Translations under genes and position numbers: made by a program
In this document: positions 22,101 through 33,999 of the stretch, piece by piece
How positions within the stretch are numbered: position 1 is the stretch's first letter
Layout of the letters: the number at the start of each line of letters is the position of its first letter
Assembly: GCA_964036295.1 (NCBI GenBank)
Contig: OZ038466.1
Coordinates: forward strand, 7,156,001 to 7,220,000
Length of the DNA: 64,000 nt
Origin: Plumapathes pennacea
Taxonomy: Eukaryota > Cnidaria > Anthozoa > Antipatharia > Myriopathidae
Direction of reading: 5' to 3'
The notes under the pieces: model-generated
Told to the model about the DNA's origin: nothing
Database searches by the model: none
Seen by the model: only the letters and a program-made list of their open reading frames with translations

Positions 22101-23303
22101 TCAGACTCAGAAATGTGGGATTGACAACATGCGTAAGTGGTTGGGTCAGTGAGTAAATGAGTGAGTGAAAGAGTGAGGGGGGAGGGGGTGGAGGGGCAGT
22201 GAGTTAGTGGGTAAGCGAGTACGCGGGTGAATGGTGCACGAGTGGCGCACCATTGAGCGATTGAGTGTAAGTGACGCTGGATTGCGTGCGTACGAGTGAG
22301 TAACTACGTCATTGAGTCAAATAAGCGTGCGTGTGATAAATGGGTGAGTGGGGTCGAGTGAGTGCGTGAACGAATGAGCGCATGCGTACGTGCGTGAGTG
22401 AGTGGGTGGGTGGGTGAATGAGTGGGTGACTGACTGACTGACTGACTGACCGACTGAGTGCGTGAATGAGTGGGTGGGTACGTTACTGAGTGGGTGATTG
22501 AGTGACTGACTGAATGCGGTGCGTGAGTGAGTGGGTGGGTGCGTGGGTGCGTGAGTGAGTGAGTGAGTGAGTGAATGAATAAGTGTGACAAAGTGCGTGA
22601 CTGACTGAGTGCGTAGAAAAATGAATGAGTTCGCGAGTGAGTGATTGTTTAAGTGAGTGGGTGAATACGTGCATGGGTAAGAGAGTGCGCGCGTCCGCGC
22701 GTGAATGAGTTAGCAAGTGCGGTAATAACTGACTGACTGACTGACTGACGTGACTGACTAGTAATTGAGTGAGTGAATGAATGAATGAATGAGTCAGGCA
22801 TATTTTGTTGAGTGATCAAGTAATGAGTGCGTGCGTAAGTGCGTGTGTACACGAGTGCGTAAACAAGTGAGTGCGTGATTGAGTGAGTAAGTAAGTGAGC
22901 TTGAGCTTGGGTGATTGAGTGCGTTAGTGCGTGATTGGGCGAGTGCGTGAGTTAGTGATTGTGTGAATGAGTGAGTGAGTGAGTGAGTGTGTGTGTGTAT
23001 GTGTGTTAATGTGTGATTGCGCGAATGCGTGAGTGAGTCAGTGCTACAGATAAAAAAGAGGTTGCTGTACATGGGTGAACAGCCTGAATGAGCGTATGTC
23101 CCCCAATAGTGAGTGAGTGAGTGAAATAAATTATGAATACTTACGGGGCACGGTTTACACTTTGAGTGTGTTTGGTTGACGACACACGGAAGCTCGAGAT
23201 ATGTTCCTGCGGGGCACAACTTGCAACAGATTTTTCTTTTGGTCAGAAACGAACCATCTGGACAATCGGCAATACACGTCACAACCAGAAGCAGTAAGAC
23301 CGA
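18911..23303 (-). CDS. TNF receptor superfamily member with death domain (spliced, 5' exon missing)
   Basis: Six exons on the minus strand join in frame: 23145-23303, 21731-21976, 21252-21387, 20289-20480, 19677-19880 and 18911-19197. They total 1224 nt, giving 407 residues plus stop. Every donor is GT and every acceptor AG, with matching phases (0, 0, 1, 1, 1). Order: hydrophobic signal core (about 1-12), cysteine-rich repeats (about 14-155), Ser/Thr/Pro stalk (to 198), transmembrane segment (199-224), cytoplasmic linker, death domain (about 318-405). The family binds trimeric TNF-type ligands outside the cell and recruits death-domain adaptors inside. I infer a death receptor. The NGTFSD and GYGVV motifs are common in TNFR repeats. 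The acceptor TTTCAG before the first exon splits the signal peptide, so the start Met lies in an unlocated upstream exon. The exact orthologue is uncertain. Confidence 0.85.
19677..19880 (-). CDS. TNFR exon: cytoplasmic linker
   Basis: 204 nt, phase 1 at both ends, Ser/Arg/Lys-rich and low in hydrophobics (for example KGLRGRHRYSRSSVKESAS). It has no recognisable domain. The donor is GAG followed by GTATGG. Reading past the donor adds GMDSEVV and then a stop at 19654-19656. The acceptor (CCAATCAG) has only a weak pyrimidine tract and is duplicated about 143 bp upstream in the intron with a CAC end. Confidence 0.72.
19882..20090. repeat. Intronic duplication that includes a splice acceptor
   Basis: Two direct copies of a purine-rich segment (about 19882-19985 and 20025-20088) share GATTGGCAAGATTCC at one end and GACACAAACAAACGAGGATG at the other. 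The first copy abuts the linker exon of the TNFR gene. On the minus strand it provides the AG acceptor, while the second copy has CAC in its place. Confidence 0.75.
20289..20480 (-). CDS. TNFR exon: transmembrane segment
   Basis: 192 nt, phase 1 at both ends. After a Pro/Ala-rich stretch it encodes a 26-residue hydrophobic helix (FLTVIVSLIFMILVFLIFYL is its core), followed by a basic and Cys-rich stop-transfer region RKWLCCRRY. The two cysteines next to the membrane could be palmitoylated. This fixes a type I topology. Confidence 0.88.
20815..21150. mobile_element. Degenerate AAGCGC-type interspersed repeat in a TNFR intron
   Basis: The left part has a near-perfect palindrome AATAAGCGCCT / AGGCACTTATT (20833-20854), with a second GGCGCTTATTGAA at about 20918. 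The right part has GGCGAGGCGCTTGC and GGGCGATTATTCGAGTATTTACAG (split here: ATTATTCGAGTATTTACAG at its end). Such AATAAGCGCC repeats occur in many invertebrate genomes as short DNA elements. Borders are approximate. Confidence 0.5.
21252..21387 (-). CDS. TNFR exon: last repeat fragment and Ser/Thr-rich stalk
   Basis: Phase 0 to phase 1. The join gives CENGTFSDQKNREACKL, a shortened final cysteine-rich repeat. A stalk of Thr, Ser, Pro and Val follows (STSVPASVPTSVSASV), made of a short repeated S-V-P/S pattern and probably O-glycosylated. The acceptor (TTTGGCAG) has a weak pyrimidine tract. Confidence 0.8.
21731..21976 (-). CDS. TNFR exon: second and third cysteine-rich repeats
   Basis: 82 codons, phase 0 at both ends (acceptor TTCTTGCAG, donor AAT then GTAAGC). 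It continues the KCKPCP end of the previous exon with VNTFARKANQDKKCRPCTTC, a canonical repeat boundary. A third repeat starts at GCPDGMFLD and carries CSLCAVGYGVVSNC and KDTECAPCEN. All cysteines expected for two modules are present. Confidence 0.88.
22136..23120. repeat. GAGT/GACT-rich tetranucleotide array inside a TNFR intron
   Basis: Nearly 1 kb of degenerate 4-bp repeats (GAGTGAGTG, GTGGGTGG, TGACTGACTGAC) lies in the 1168-bp intron between the first and second cysteine-rich exons. On the minus strand it yields artefactual ORFs of Ser-His-Thr repeats. It starts within about 25 bp of the donor of the upstream exon. Confidence 0.92.
23145..23303 (-). CDS. TNFR exon: signal core and first cysteine-rich repeat
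   Basis: 53 codons between an acceptor (TCATTTCAG) and a donor (CCCC then GTAAGT), phase 0 at both ends. It reads SVLLLLVVTCIA, then DCPDGSFL, then CCKLCPAGTYLE and ends KCKPCP. The cysteine spacing matches the N-terminal repeat of TNF receptors. The hydrophobic stretch lacks a Met, so one more exon is needed. Confidence 0.85.
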
Positions 23304-26300
23304 CTGAAATGACAAGCGAACAGTGTGTCACAAAACTGGCAAGGATATAAATCTAAGTAACTCAAGTAAGGCGAAGGACGAGTCACCGTTTGGTTCACTG
23401 CCAGAAATACGAGTCAAGATGGCGAACGCGCGTGCGCAATGAAAGCGTAATGGCGCCAACACAGCATAAGAAAATGTATGGGAACATTCAAATTTCGCAA
23501 ATATATCATTATGCATATTAGATTTCCACGGTCCCAGCATCTAAACACGATGAGTGTCGATCAAACAATATAAAAGACTCAAAAGTAGGTACTGAAACGA
23601 AGGCTTACCCACTTCCCGAGACGAGTGTATTATCTGCCTGTTTCTCTCCACTTTTCCCATACATTGTCTTATAAACTGCCCCAAGTAGCTTCCAATATTC
23701 GTCAATTTACGGGCAAGTACAAGGATGAGTCCAAGGTGCCAGCATATGAATGTGTTCAGCAGTGTTCGATGTGTACAAATCGCTCGTAAAAAAGCAGATT
23801 ATGACATGCTCAAGTACTTCCACAGACGTGCTTTTATCCGCCAATTATCGTGAAATCGGCCGCCATGTTTACATGTTCGACTACGGAGGAGGGCGAGAAA
23901 CAGAAGCCCAATGGCTGCACAGTCTCACAACAGCCGCCATGTTTACTTTTCTTCACCTAGCAATGATTTCTGGGATTTAATTTAACTCCCAGGCTGCCAC
24001 GATTTAAATAATTTGCCAGGAGATTTGGACGAGGCGATGTCATGGTTGATGAATACAAGAGGAGACATAGAATGGAGCTTGGAATTCCAGGAAAATATTC
24101 ACATTTATTGTGCTTGCCACTAAAGTGCTTTTTCAGTAGAAGTAAGATCTCTGCATTAACATAGTGCAGCTTTAGTGAAGTTTTGGAGTGACCTTAGTGA
24201 CAATTCTTGGTGTAATACGATACACCGCTGACAAGTTAGCGCAGGCTCAAAATGTCCACGATTTCTGGCAATGTGACGTTTTATGGCTTTACATTTTAAT
24301 ACAGAATGTGTCTTGAGCAATCGAGAAGCAGAAGCTATACTATCATAGTACAAGTGGTTGGAGCCCCTTAAAACTGGAAAAAGGGAAAACAGCTGCAGTT
24401 TGCTTAAAATTAAATTTGATTAGCGTCCTCTTGCACAATGCACGAGAATGAATATCAAGGAGTTCTATCAATTTTGTCCGTGATTCTAGTCGTCATTCCA
24501 ATATATGCAAGTAATCCAAGAAAAACACCGATTAAACACGTTGCATTATTCACAGTGACAAAGTAAACTCAAACTACTGAATGAAACATCCAACTTCTGA
24601 ACGTTCAGAATAAAACCAAAACTGTGTGCCAAGCAATCTAATGAAACATCTCGCGACTGATCAGCGCGGACTAGTGCAATCTAATAGTGTAGGTGTTCAC
24701 GTTGCTGAAGTTCTATTTTATTTGCGTTTTTAGTTCTATTCATCGCAATGATAGGGTAAAATTTCAGTGCTGGTCCACGTATGCCGTTTCGTGGCTGAGA
24801 CTTAATTTTTTATCGAAGAGGAACTAATTGAGTAATATCTTAACAAACTCGCAAATGAATATGCAATACAAGTAAAATGTTTATAGCTTCTCTGCCGCAT
24901 CATTTGCTATCATTACGACTTGCAGTATCCCCATCATTTGATGCGCTCACATTTTCCCGTAACTGAAACCAAAACACTTTAACATGTCTACTGTAGACGC
25001 TTCCTTCGTTTTTGTGGAACTCTGCTTAACGTCTGCGGTTTTTGCGGATTTCCAGTAATCCGCAAGATTTATTTCCTGCCATGTTTTCAATTCAAAAATA
25101 AAATTGTCACGATATAGTTTTAATTATCAATCTGTCTAAAAGACGAGGTAATTGTGCTCTCACACTTTCCCAAAACCAATAACCAAAACACTCAGTTAGT
25201 CGTTTCCTTCGTTTCTCTGAGCTGTTGGCAGTTTGTGTGGCTTCTTTACTAACTTTGCGGATTTCCAGATATTCACAGCATGTATTTCATGCCATGTTTT
25301 CAGCACAAAAACAAGTGCCACAATAGTCGAAATTTACTGGAAAATCTCAGTTTATAAGTCTTTGAAAGACGAGATAATCGTGTGCATGGAAAACTGGTAA
25401 AATGAACTGAACTTCACTCTTGGACTGATGCCAATGAAACTTGGTCCAGAATTGTTACACTCTGATACACGTACATGATTTCATAAGAAATTAAGCCCGC
25501 TTTCTGTACAGCCACATAAAGACGATTCTTCAAACTAAAGTCACAATTAAAACAGGGTGCTGCAAAAACTTTCGCGAGGCAAAATATTTTGCCCCTTTCG
25601 CTTGCCTCAGCACATTACTGACTCCAATACATATAGTTGAGGAATTCAAGGATTGGTGAATATGCATGCATGCACCACCTGTGTGAAGGCTCGTATGACT
25701 CGCTCAACGATCAAGGAGCACACTCAGATAAACCTGCACTTCGAAATATTGTCAAGTTGGCGACATTACACTGTAATACTGCCATTTAACTTTGCTAAAA
25801 GCACCCAAAAAAAAGCTATATTACTGGATCAGTATAATATTCAATTGTAAACAAACCGTCTGATTATCAAGCAAACTAGCTCGTATCAGACCGACTGAAA
25901 ACGTGATTCATCGCCGTATATTGACAATAAAACACAGCTCTTTCCACTCTTCCCTTGATTTGTGCAAGAAAACACACAGTTAAGGTTTGTAGTAGAACTA
26001 AAACAGGACACCGAGGGAGACGTTAGTTGAAGCAAGCACCGTAACACTTTCCTACAACGGAGTAAGTCCCGATTTACCCAGAGAGACAGAGAGCATTGTA
26101 CTGTAACAAACTGTAAATAACTGAAGAATATAACTTTCTTTGTTTGTTCGTCTCAGCAAATTGTGTTTTCTATCTAGATATGTATATTTATAAACTGTTG
26201 GGTACATCAAGGAAACTGTGCTTGACCTCAGTACATATTATCATGATTTGTGAAGTTGTGGTAAAGAGTCACTGGTGATCGATTCTAAATTCTTATTTAC

Positions 26301-29200
26301 CAGTCGGAGCCTAAATCAGTGGCACTTCCCCTAAACGTGAACCAAAGTTGGGGTACGTACCTAGATATATAGATATTTTACTATAATATCTTGGTTGGAC
26401 GTGCTGCTTAATCTTCACGGTAATGCAAATGTACAAATAAGCTGCTGTTACAAATTAACACATAAACATCCTAGTGCTTTTGTTAGTTTTTCACAGACTT
26501 ATAAGTTATAAATGCAAATTGTGCATCATTTGTCTGGGCATGTTGAACGTCACGTAGGCTCAACACAGTACAGTAATCCAAAAACCAAAACAAGCAGAGA
26601 ATCAACAAATTGTCTGGAAGGCAAAGACAAGAAGTGCAAGGGAGTAGGAATAAATGAGATTAAAATTACTCGGTTCAACCTTCGGGGCACTAAACGCTAA
26701 GGATGACTCAAAACCAAATCATTCTGGAGGCATCACTATCAGTCTGTAGGAAAAGTATGTTCCTTGAATAAAACTGACAATTTATAACTCGTGAACAACA
26801 CTATGTCACAGTGTCTTGAACGCCAAACCTGCATAAAACCCTACCTTGCTCAGAGGGGAATCCGATGGCTTATTAATTTGACTCATTAATTTTGAGCGGA
26901 GCAACACAGCCTTATGAAACATGCACAGACGAAAAACAGTTTCATGTATAAATTTTTAGTAAGCTGGAGAGAGAAACTGCGCTTCTCGTCCGCGCTTTTA
27001 GCAGTACATCGACTATGTTGCGCGTCATTATGCGCACGACTTGATTCACTGTGATCGACCTGAATCAGACACACTGATTATATCACTGTGAGGGTGTTTC
27101 AACTGATAATTAACCATCGTTATAGCAAAGAAGAGAAACAATTCAGTCTCTAATTGTTCCGACATAAACAAACAGGTAGCACGATCAATGATGCCGTGAA
27201 TCTATGGTCGATTATACGTTCGTTTTTCCCCCCGAGTGATATGCTGGAGAGTGAACTAATGTACAGCTACGGCACAGTAAAATATATAGGTACTATGAAC
27301 ACAGATCAACTGATCAATTATATGGGATTATACGATGCTTTACAGAGTTCGAGAAATCAATTCGTGAACGTCAAAACATTGCCTGGGGGCAGACATGATT
27401 CTCTGCGATGGCAGCTAGTCAGGTGTAGCGGTGTCTTGGCAGTACAACGCATTTCGAGTTTGTTGTACAGTCTCTGGCCGCGGCTGGAGTTTTTCTTTTC
27501 CAATAGGCAATGCTTTAAGTAATTATCTGCTTAGTTGTGAAACTTCAAAATACTTAATTTATAACTTTGCTGAGTCATTGCATATTTTTGGATCCACGCG
27601 TCAGTATTTCCCCGTCCACAGTTTTGCGAACAAGGAAGCGACATTCCAGTGCTTTATTAAATAGCTATCTCGATTCAAACAAAATGCAAATTTCACATGG
27701 CGAGGAAGTGCATCAGCTAAAATAATTTAGTTCTCTGTCTCCATTTTATTCGTTCAAGTCCTCCGGCGACGAGCGGACTAGGAAGAGTGTTTCTTGCCGA
27801 TTGCAGGTCAAGCTATGTTTGGATTTGAATCGACATTTGTTACACGCAGTAAAAAGCCACAAAAGTACATACAAAATGCATTCGAATATGCAAGACTTTC
27901 GACGCGAGGACAACATATAACGTCAGCCAAACGTTCTAACAGCTGGGATCACTCAGTATCAGTTACACAAACCTCCCAGCAAAACTTGCAAACCACAGAA
28001 ACAATACTCTGTAAATATTAAGTGAACTTACTAACCATAAAATTGAGCTGCATACTGGCCGTTCGGCCTTGTCTCGACCGACACATCTGAGGAATTACTT
28101 CAAAATGTATTGGGACGCTCATCATACCGGACAGCGGACAGTCGCGTAACTCAACGAAAGAGCTAAATCCAGTCCCCACCGATCAACAAATTCCGCGAGT
28201 AGCACAACAAATTGAAAGTCGCGGCCAAGAACGACAGGACTCATTTCACTTCAAACTCTACTACAACAATACTCCATGAAAAAGCACTGAGTATTGCTAA
28301 GTTCATAAAGAATATATAAACGACGCTCAGCGTGTTGTCTGGCCGATATAAACATAGCCACAGGACAAGCCCAAGCGTGCCCCACAGCAGCGCTTGTGAT
28401 TGGCTGAGGCTAATATCGCGCGGAAGCCAAACAAAGGCGGTTTGACCCGTACGACACAATAAATAAAATCCCTTTATATACATTAAATTTCTATCATGAT
28501 TTGTGCGAGATAGAGCCGCGTTCATTAAATTACCTTATCATTTCATTGTTAAAGGTTTAAGGTTATGTACACTTTTTGAGCAAACAATATCGTACAATGA
28601 AATCCACCATTTTAGCATGCATCGACGCTTTGCCACTTATACAGTCTGTTCAAAAAGTTGCTATATGATTGCAATACTACAGCATTACCGTAAATGTCTT
28701 CCCAGGCCAAGCCTAAACAATTTTAATTAAACGGGAACAAAATCATCATTTAAAAATACGGTGACGCAACATTCAGGGGGTTTCCCTTCACTTCTGTTGG
28801 TGACCCGCAACGGGTGTCAAATATATGACTACATATCAAATGTAAGCCTCGCCAAATTGTCTTCTCGGTATGATATCATAATTTATCGTAATTGTACATA
28901 CAGTATATACCGATTACAATTTATCCACTTTAACCCGAAAGTGAAACAAAAAGAAACATCGCTCGTTTTCCCAAGGTAAAAATAGACCATCTATTGTCCC
29001 ACTGTAAATGGTGAGACAGCGCACGCAATATAACACACTCCTTTGTTTGCGTTACAGCAAAACAAGCACTACCGTTCTTAGGCTGCCTATCGTATATAAA
29101 GTGTATAAATAAAGTGGTTATTTATTAGCACTGTTTTAGCGCAAAACTTTGCCGCACTCGAACCAGAGCTCGAAACCGAAAACTCGGCCTCTTGAACTCG
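23304..29200. other. Long non-coding interval upstream of the TNFR gene
   Basis: No exon recognised in about 5.9 kb. The missing first TNFR exon should lie here or beyond. A donor-like GGGTAAGCC on the minus strand near 23604 was examined, but the ORF before it is not signal-like. A CGGCCGCCATGTTTAC motif near 23858 resembles a YY1-type core-promoter site. ORFs of up to 122 codons (27154-27522) have no known features. Several AT-rich tracts, no large repeat seen. Confidence 0.5.
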
Positions 29201-29202
29201 GC

Positions 29203-29840
29203 ACTTGAAGAATTTTTATACGGGAGAGGCTCCGCCCAGGCTTTCAATCCCTTACCGTTCTGGGGTCGAAATAGTTTTGCGAAGGTCCCAATCAAGGGAC
29301 TACTTTCAGGTCCCTATGAAATGCCAGTGCGATTTTCCTTTGGCCAGCCGTTTTTACTGACCCTTTTTAATACCAAAATGCTTCGTTTTCTGTACCCTAC
29401 TTTATACCCGAGGCTTGAAAAGGGCCGCTTTCGGGCGGAGTCTCGGTCCCCGTATGTAACCGCTCATAGGGAGTGTCTCCCCCGGCCCGGAGGAATTTTA
29501 TACGGGGAGGCTCCTCCCAGGCTTTCAACCCCTTACCCTTTAAAATACTATCCTGGGGCCGAAATAGTAACCCTTAGACGTCTAAAAAAAAAACCGTACG
29601 CTACAACTCGGCAACGCGTTTCGTTTTTGGCGAAGGTCCCGATCATATGACAAGTTCTGAACGGCCTCTGAAATCCCAATACGATTTTCCTTTTGCTAGC
29701 TGCTCTTTCTGACTCGTATAATACCAAAAAGCATCGTTTTTACCTATACCCTTTTAATGCCTAAAAAGCGACCCCTTTTGGGCGAAGCCTTCCAGTCTAG
29801 CCGGTCATAGGGAGTACCCCCTCGCCAGACTCAGATCGCT
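29203..29840. repeat. Two diverged tandem copies of an interspersed element
   Basis: The copies start near 29210 and 29500 (both TTTTATACGGG followed by AGGCTCC-CCCAGGCTTTCAA). They run colinearly through CGAAATAGT, GCGAAGGTCCC, CGATTTTCCTTT, AATACCAAAA and CATAGGGAGT. The second copy carries an extra roughly 60-bp stretch with an A-rich run. Sequence is GC-richer than the surroundings. The 152-codon ORF over it is built from the repeat and is not a gene. Confidence 0.8.
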
Positions 29841-32044
29841 AAAGGGGACGTATTCATGCGCTTTCACACTCATGTCACAGTCAAGAAATCAAGGAACCAA
29901 ATGCTCCATGAAAGTCGTCTTTCAAACTAACGAATGCAACTGAATATTCCCGTCAGCGTTAACTTTTTTAAAAATATGTTACAAAGAGGAATGAAGAACT
30001 TACGACAAATCGTTTGTCTGTCTATTCGTCCAGAGCCAAGTGCTCTACCTACTTTTGCCCTGAAACAAAATAAAGCACTCTGCAAAACTCCACTTTCGAA
30101 TTCTTTTTCCTTTTTAGGTGCAAATCAATTTCGAAGGCATCCTGGATATAGTTTACAGTCATGTGTGCCAACTTCGACAGTCAATACTTTGTACTCGGGC
30201 ACTAAAGTGACGCGTTTTATTTTGTGTCGGACACTAGTGCTCGGGCACCCAAGTGTGAACGCTCCAATAGCATTCATTGTGACGTCAGTATTAGGGCCCA
30301 GGGTTCGCTTTCGATAAAAACTCGGAAAATGTCGATAAAACCAAAAAAGTCACCAACAGCAGGCTAACCCTGCATGCCGAAGAGCTAAAATAAATTAAAC
30401 GGCAGATTTGGTTGTTTGTTTTATGTTTTGGTTAAGGTATCAGGAGACGTTCTGGTGAAGATTTTTCAAAAAAAAAAAACATTTTTTCTGTATTGTGGTC
30501 CATTTTCAATATATCTGCCCGAACTCGTTGTCTTTTTTCAATTTTCTGTTTTATTCCGCGAGAAATTGGCTCGAACGAAAATTTCGATCAAAATAACCCT
30601 GTCGCGATCTGTCATCACTCGTCAAGTCATGCGTCTCATGCAAGAACGACATATCACGTGAAATCTGGCAAAACACAAGTATTGCGTGTGATTCGGCATA
30701 GCGAAACCAAAAAGAAAATCACTGTTTGTTGAGCGAACTAGACTGGCGTTGCCAGTGAGCTCGCGGCGTTAGTTGGGTCGAGAGCAGAATAAACTTAAAT
30801 GGAAAGCAAGGACAAGAGCGGAACTTCCGGGAGACTTCCAGTTTCTCACAGTATAGAGAACTTGGCTTTTGACGCCTTGCTTAAATGAAACCTGATTAAA
30901 CTATAAATTTATCATTACAACACTCATACACTTGGTTCTTAAAGGTTGAGCGACTCTGCATTTTGAGCTTAGAAGCGAAACGGTTACCCACCGAGTAAAT
31001 CTGAGTAATGCGTGACTTATCTTTGACAGTTTGACCTCGAACACTTAATTCTAATCAGAGGCCACGATTAATCCAGCCTTCGCTTCAATACTAGTCTGTC
31101 TTGTTTTTTAACTGAATGCGTTTCACTTCTATTAGGCTTTCGAGCATTCGTGCTTTGTAACAAATATAAAATTGAAAGCGGCAAGGAATGTAACGCGAGA
31201 CATGTTTAAAATATTATTGCGGTTTTGTTCACAGTGTGTTCAGTCCATTTGCGACTGCAAACTTAATACTCAGGACTATTTCGGTGTATTTTTCATTTCT
31301 GGTATACAATGACCATTGCGAAACAAAGGCTACATGATCGAATGAAAGAAACATTTCAACAGGCAATGTACGATAAGCAGAAGAATTTTATGAGGCAACA
31401 GATGTCATGTCGGCAGAGTAAAGCATAAATCGCCATTGTTTTGCTCTAAAGCTCATCGCAGCTTTGGTTTCCGTTTTCGGCCTGTTTCCTTCCCAGAACT
31501 ATTTCGTGTCGCCACAGAAAGTTTCGTCGGGACTAAATATTTAGCGGCGACAGAGATATTTGCAATCCCCCAGCGGTATCTGATCAAACATCTGTTTACG
31601 GCTATTCTCGAAGCTTCCGCGGTGAACTAAAGAACGCAAGCCAAAATCGTTCCCTAACATCCAGTTTATCAGTGCGTGTTCCACAAACCCAAACGGTGGA
31701 GTTTGGATTAAATGCAGTTAACTTTTACACACAAGTACCGAGCAATTCACTGGCCACAATCGAGTTGTTTAACGAAGTCAATTACGTCATTGCATATCAC
31801 GTGATAATCTGAACCAATCATGGTGTGCAGATTCGTAACCCAGAAAAAAACTAACATGACGATAAAGACACGCCGTGTGATTTTAAGCTCGACGGGCCAC
31901 GCCCGCGAGCAAAAAACCGCCGAAGGAAGACGTATTGAGCTAGATTACACGACGCTGCTTTGCATCAAAGCGAATCAAAGTAACATCTGGTTGACAGATT
32001 AGCTACTTATGTCAACAAACACCGTCGGGCCGCCAAAAATCTTC
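29841..32044. other. Non-coding, nothing recognised
   Basis: Includes a repeated CTCGGGCAC motif at about 30195-30250 that resembles a short element end, and an A10 run near 30469. ORFs of 60-127 codons have no recognisable domain or splice context. Confidence 0.5.
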
Positions 32045-32795
32045 GGCTAAGTTTAAAACCAGGAATCGGGAACCGGGAACCGAAAACCAAGGAACCAGGA
32101 ACCGGGAACCTGGGAACCTAAGAACTTGGGAATCGGAAACCGGGAACTGGGAACCTGGGAACTGGGAAAAGGAACGCAAAAATCGGGAATTTAATCCGAA
32201 CAAAAACCAAATTACTGGATTTTTAAAGATTTTTTCCTCGGTAAGAATCGTTTTCGCCTGATAAAGAAACCTATAATTTGTCTGATTTATCCGCTAGTTA
32301 TAGTTGTTAATGAATAAAATGGTTTAAAAACCCGCCCCCACACGAAAAGAGAATATCTGGTGGCCAGCGTCATTGTTGCCAGCTTGTCAATCAGGTTAGA
32401 TATTCGCCTACAGACCAATCAGACCAAATCACGTGATTAATGAGTGCAAAAATTTGTATCATACGTTACTATTGGCTGTTTAAGCTTTCGATTAAAAAAT
32501 CTTATGGCTGTTGCAGTACAAAAATTCCATAGAAATTTTGTAATTTCTACTAGTGCTACCAATTATTCCATTTTAGTCGTAAACAACTGTAACCGCCGGA
32601 TAAACAGACAAATCATAAATTTTCTTCATTAAGTGAAAACGCTTCTTACAAAGGAAAAGCGTTCAATTCCAATTCTAAGTTCATGTTTCCCAGATTTCTG
32701 GTTCCCGGGTTCCCGTTCCCAGATGCCGATTCCTGTTTTCACGTTCCCGATTCCCGGTTACCAGGTTCTCGGTTCCAGGTTTTAAACATAGCCAA
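32045..32795. mobile_element. Foldback-type element with minisatellite inside its inverted ends
   Basis: The left end GGCTAAGTTTAAAACCAGG (from about 32045) is matched by the inverted right end CCAGGTTTTAAACATAGCC (to about 32795). Just inside each end lies a degenerate GGGAACC/GGGAATC repeat, on the plus strand at 32060-32190 and as its complement (GGTTCCCGGGTTCCC) at 32698-32785. The central roughly 500 bp is AT-rich without a gene. Tandem repeats inside terminal inverted repeats are characteristic of Foldback transposons. Target duplications were not identified. Confidence 0.7.
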
Positions 32796-33249
32796 TTTTC
32801 TCTGCATCTCAAAACGCGTTTTGTAGCGTTTCCTGGAAGTTCCAATTCAAGCAGGTTTTAACTGATTGTGTTGAAATTTGCACAAGTATAGAACAATAAT
32901 TATGGTAACTTACAAAGGGTGTCTCCGATTTTTTGTTTCCGCTTTAGAACCCAAATTATTTCATTTGCCGTAAACAAAGTGCCCCAAAGAATTGACATCA
33001 AATATTTTCCAAACCACAAAAAATATCAAAAATCGGATCCACCCTTTATAAGATCAACATATCTGAAGTACAAAAAATACTATCAGCTCGGTTGTCCGAC
33101 AAATCTGTGATGACTTGGAACTCGCCATATTGGGGCCATGTCAATTTGCATAAGAATCTCTAAAACTCGCCGTACGCTTAAAAATTCGCAAAACAAAGGT
33201 ATTCTCCTGAATCTGGGATAATTAAGCTACAAGAAGACACTAGCTTCGT
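32796..33249. other. Unique DNA between foldback element and minisatellite
   Basis: AT-rich, no gene recognised. The short matches AATCGGATCCACCCTTTATA and its surroundings carry no clear signal. The minisatellite starts abruptly at about 33250. Confidence 0.5.
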
Positions 33250-33999
33250 GGCATACACGTAAGGAAGACGCATATATGTAATTAAGATGCATATATGTAA
33301 GGAAGATGCATATAAAAAGAGAACATGCATACGTGTAAGGAACATGCATACATGTGAAGAAGACGCATACATGTGAGGAAGATGCATACATGTAAGGAAG
33401 GGTGCATAATATAATAAAAACACATACATGTAAGAAAAGTGCATACATGTAAGGAAGATGCATATATGAAAAAAAGATGCATACATATAGGGAAAACGCA
33501 TACATGTAAAGAAAATACATACATGTAAGGAACATGTATACATGTAAAGAAGATGCATACATCTAAGGAAGACGCATTAATGTAAACAAGATGCACACAT
33601 GTAAGGAGGGTGCATACATGTAAGAAAGATGCATGTAAGGAAGATGCATACATGTAAGGAAGACGCGTACATGTAAGGAGGGTGCATAGATGTAAGGACC
33701 GTGTATACATGTAAAAAAGATGCATACATGTAATGAAGACGCGTACATGTAAGGAGGCTGCATAGATGTAAGGAAGATACACACATGTAAGGACGATGCA
33801 TACATGTAAGAAACATGCATACATGTAAGGAAGATGCACACATGTAAGTAGGGTGCGTACATGTAAGAAAGATGCATACATGTAAGGAAGATCTACACAT
33901 GTAAGGAGGGTGCATAAATGTAGGAAAGATGCATACATGTAAGCAAGATGCAAACATATAAGGAAGACGCATACATATAAGAAAATACACACTTCTAAG

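Noticed and set aside
22304..22852. ORFs with Ser-His-Thr-Leu repeats
   Set aside because: They are the translation of a GAGT-type tetranucleotide array inside a TNF receptor intron.
23550..23760. Candidate first exon of the TNF receptor ending at GGGTAAGCC
   Set aside because: The preceding ORF is hydrophilic, lacks a signal sequence and would end in the wrong phase.
29192..29650. 152-codon ORF
   Set aside because: It spans two tandem copies of a repeat and reads the same peptide segments twice with divergence; no domain.
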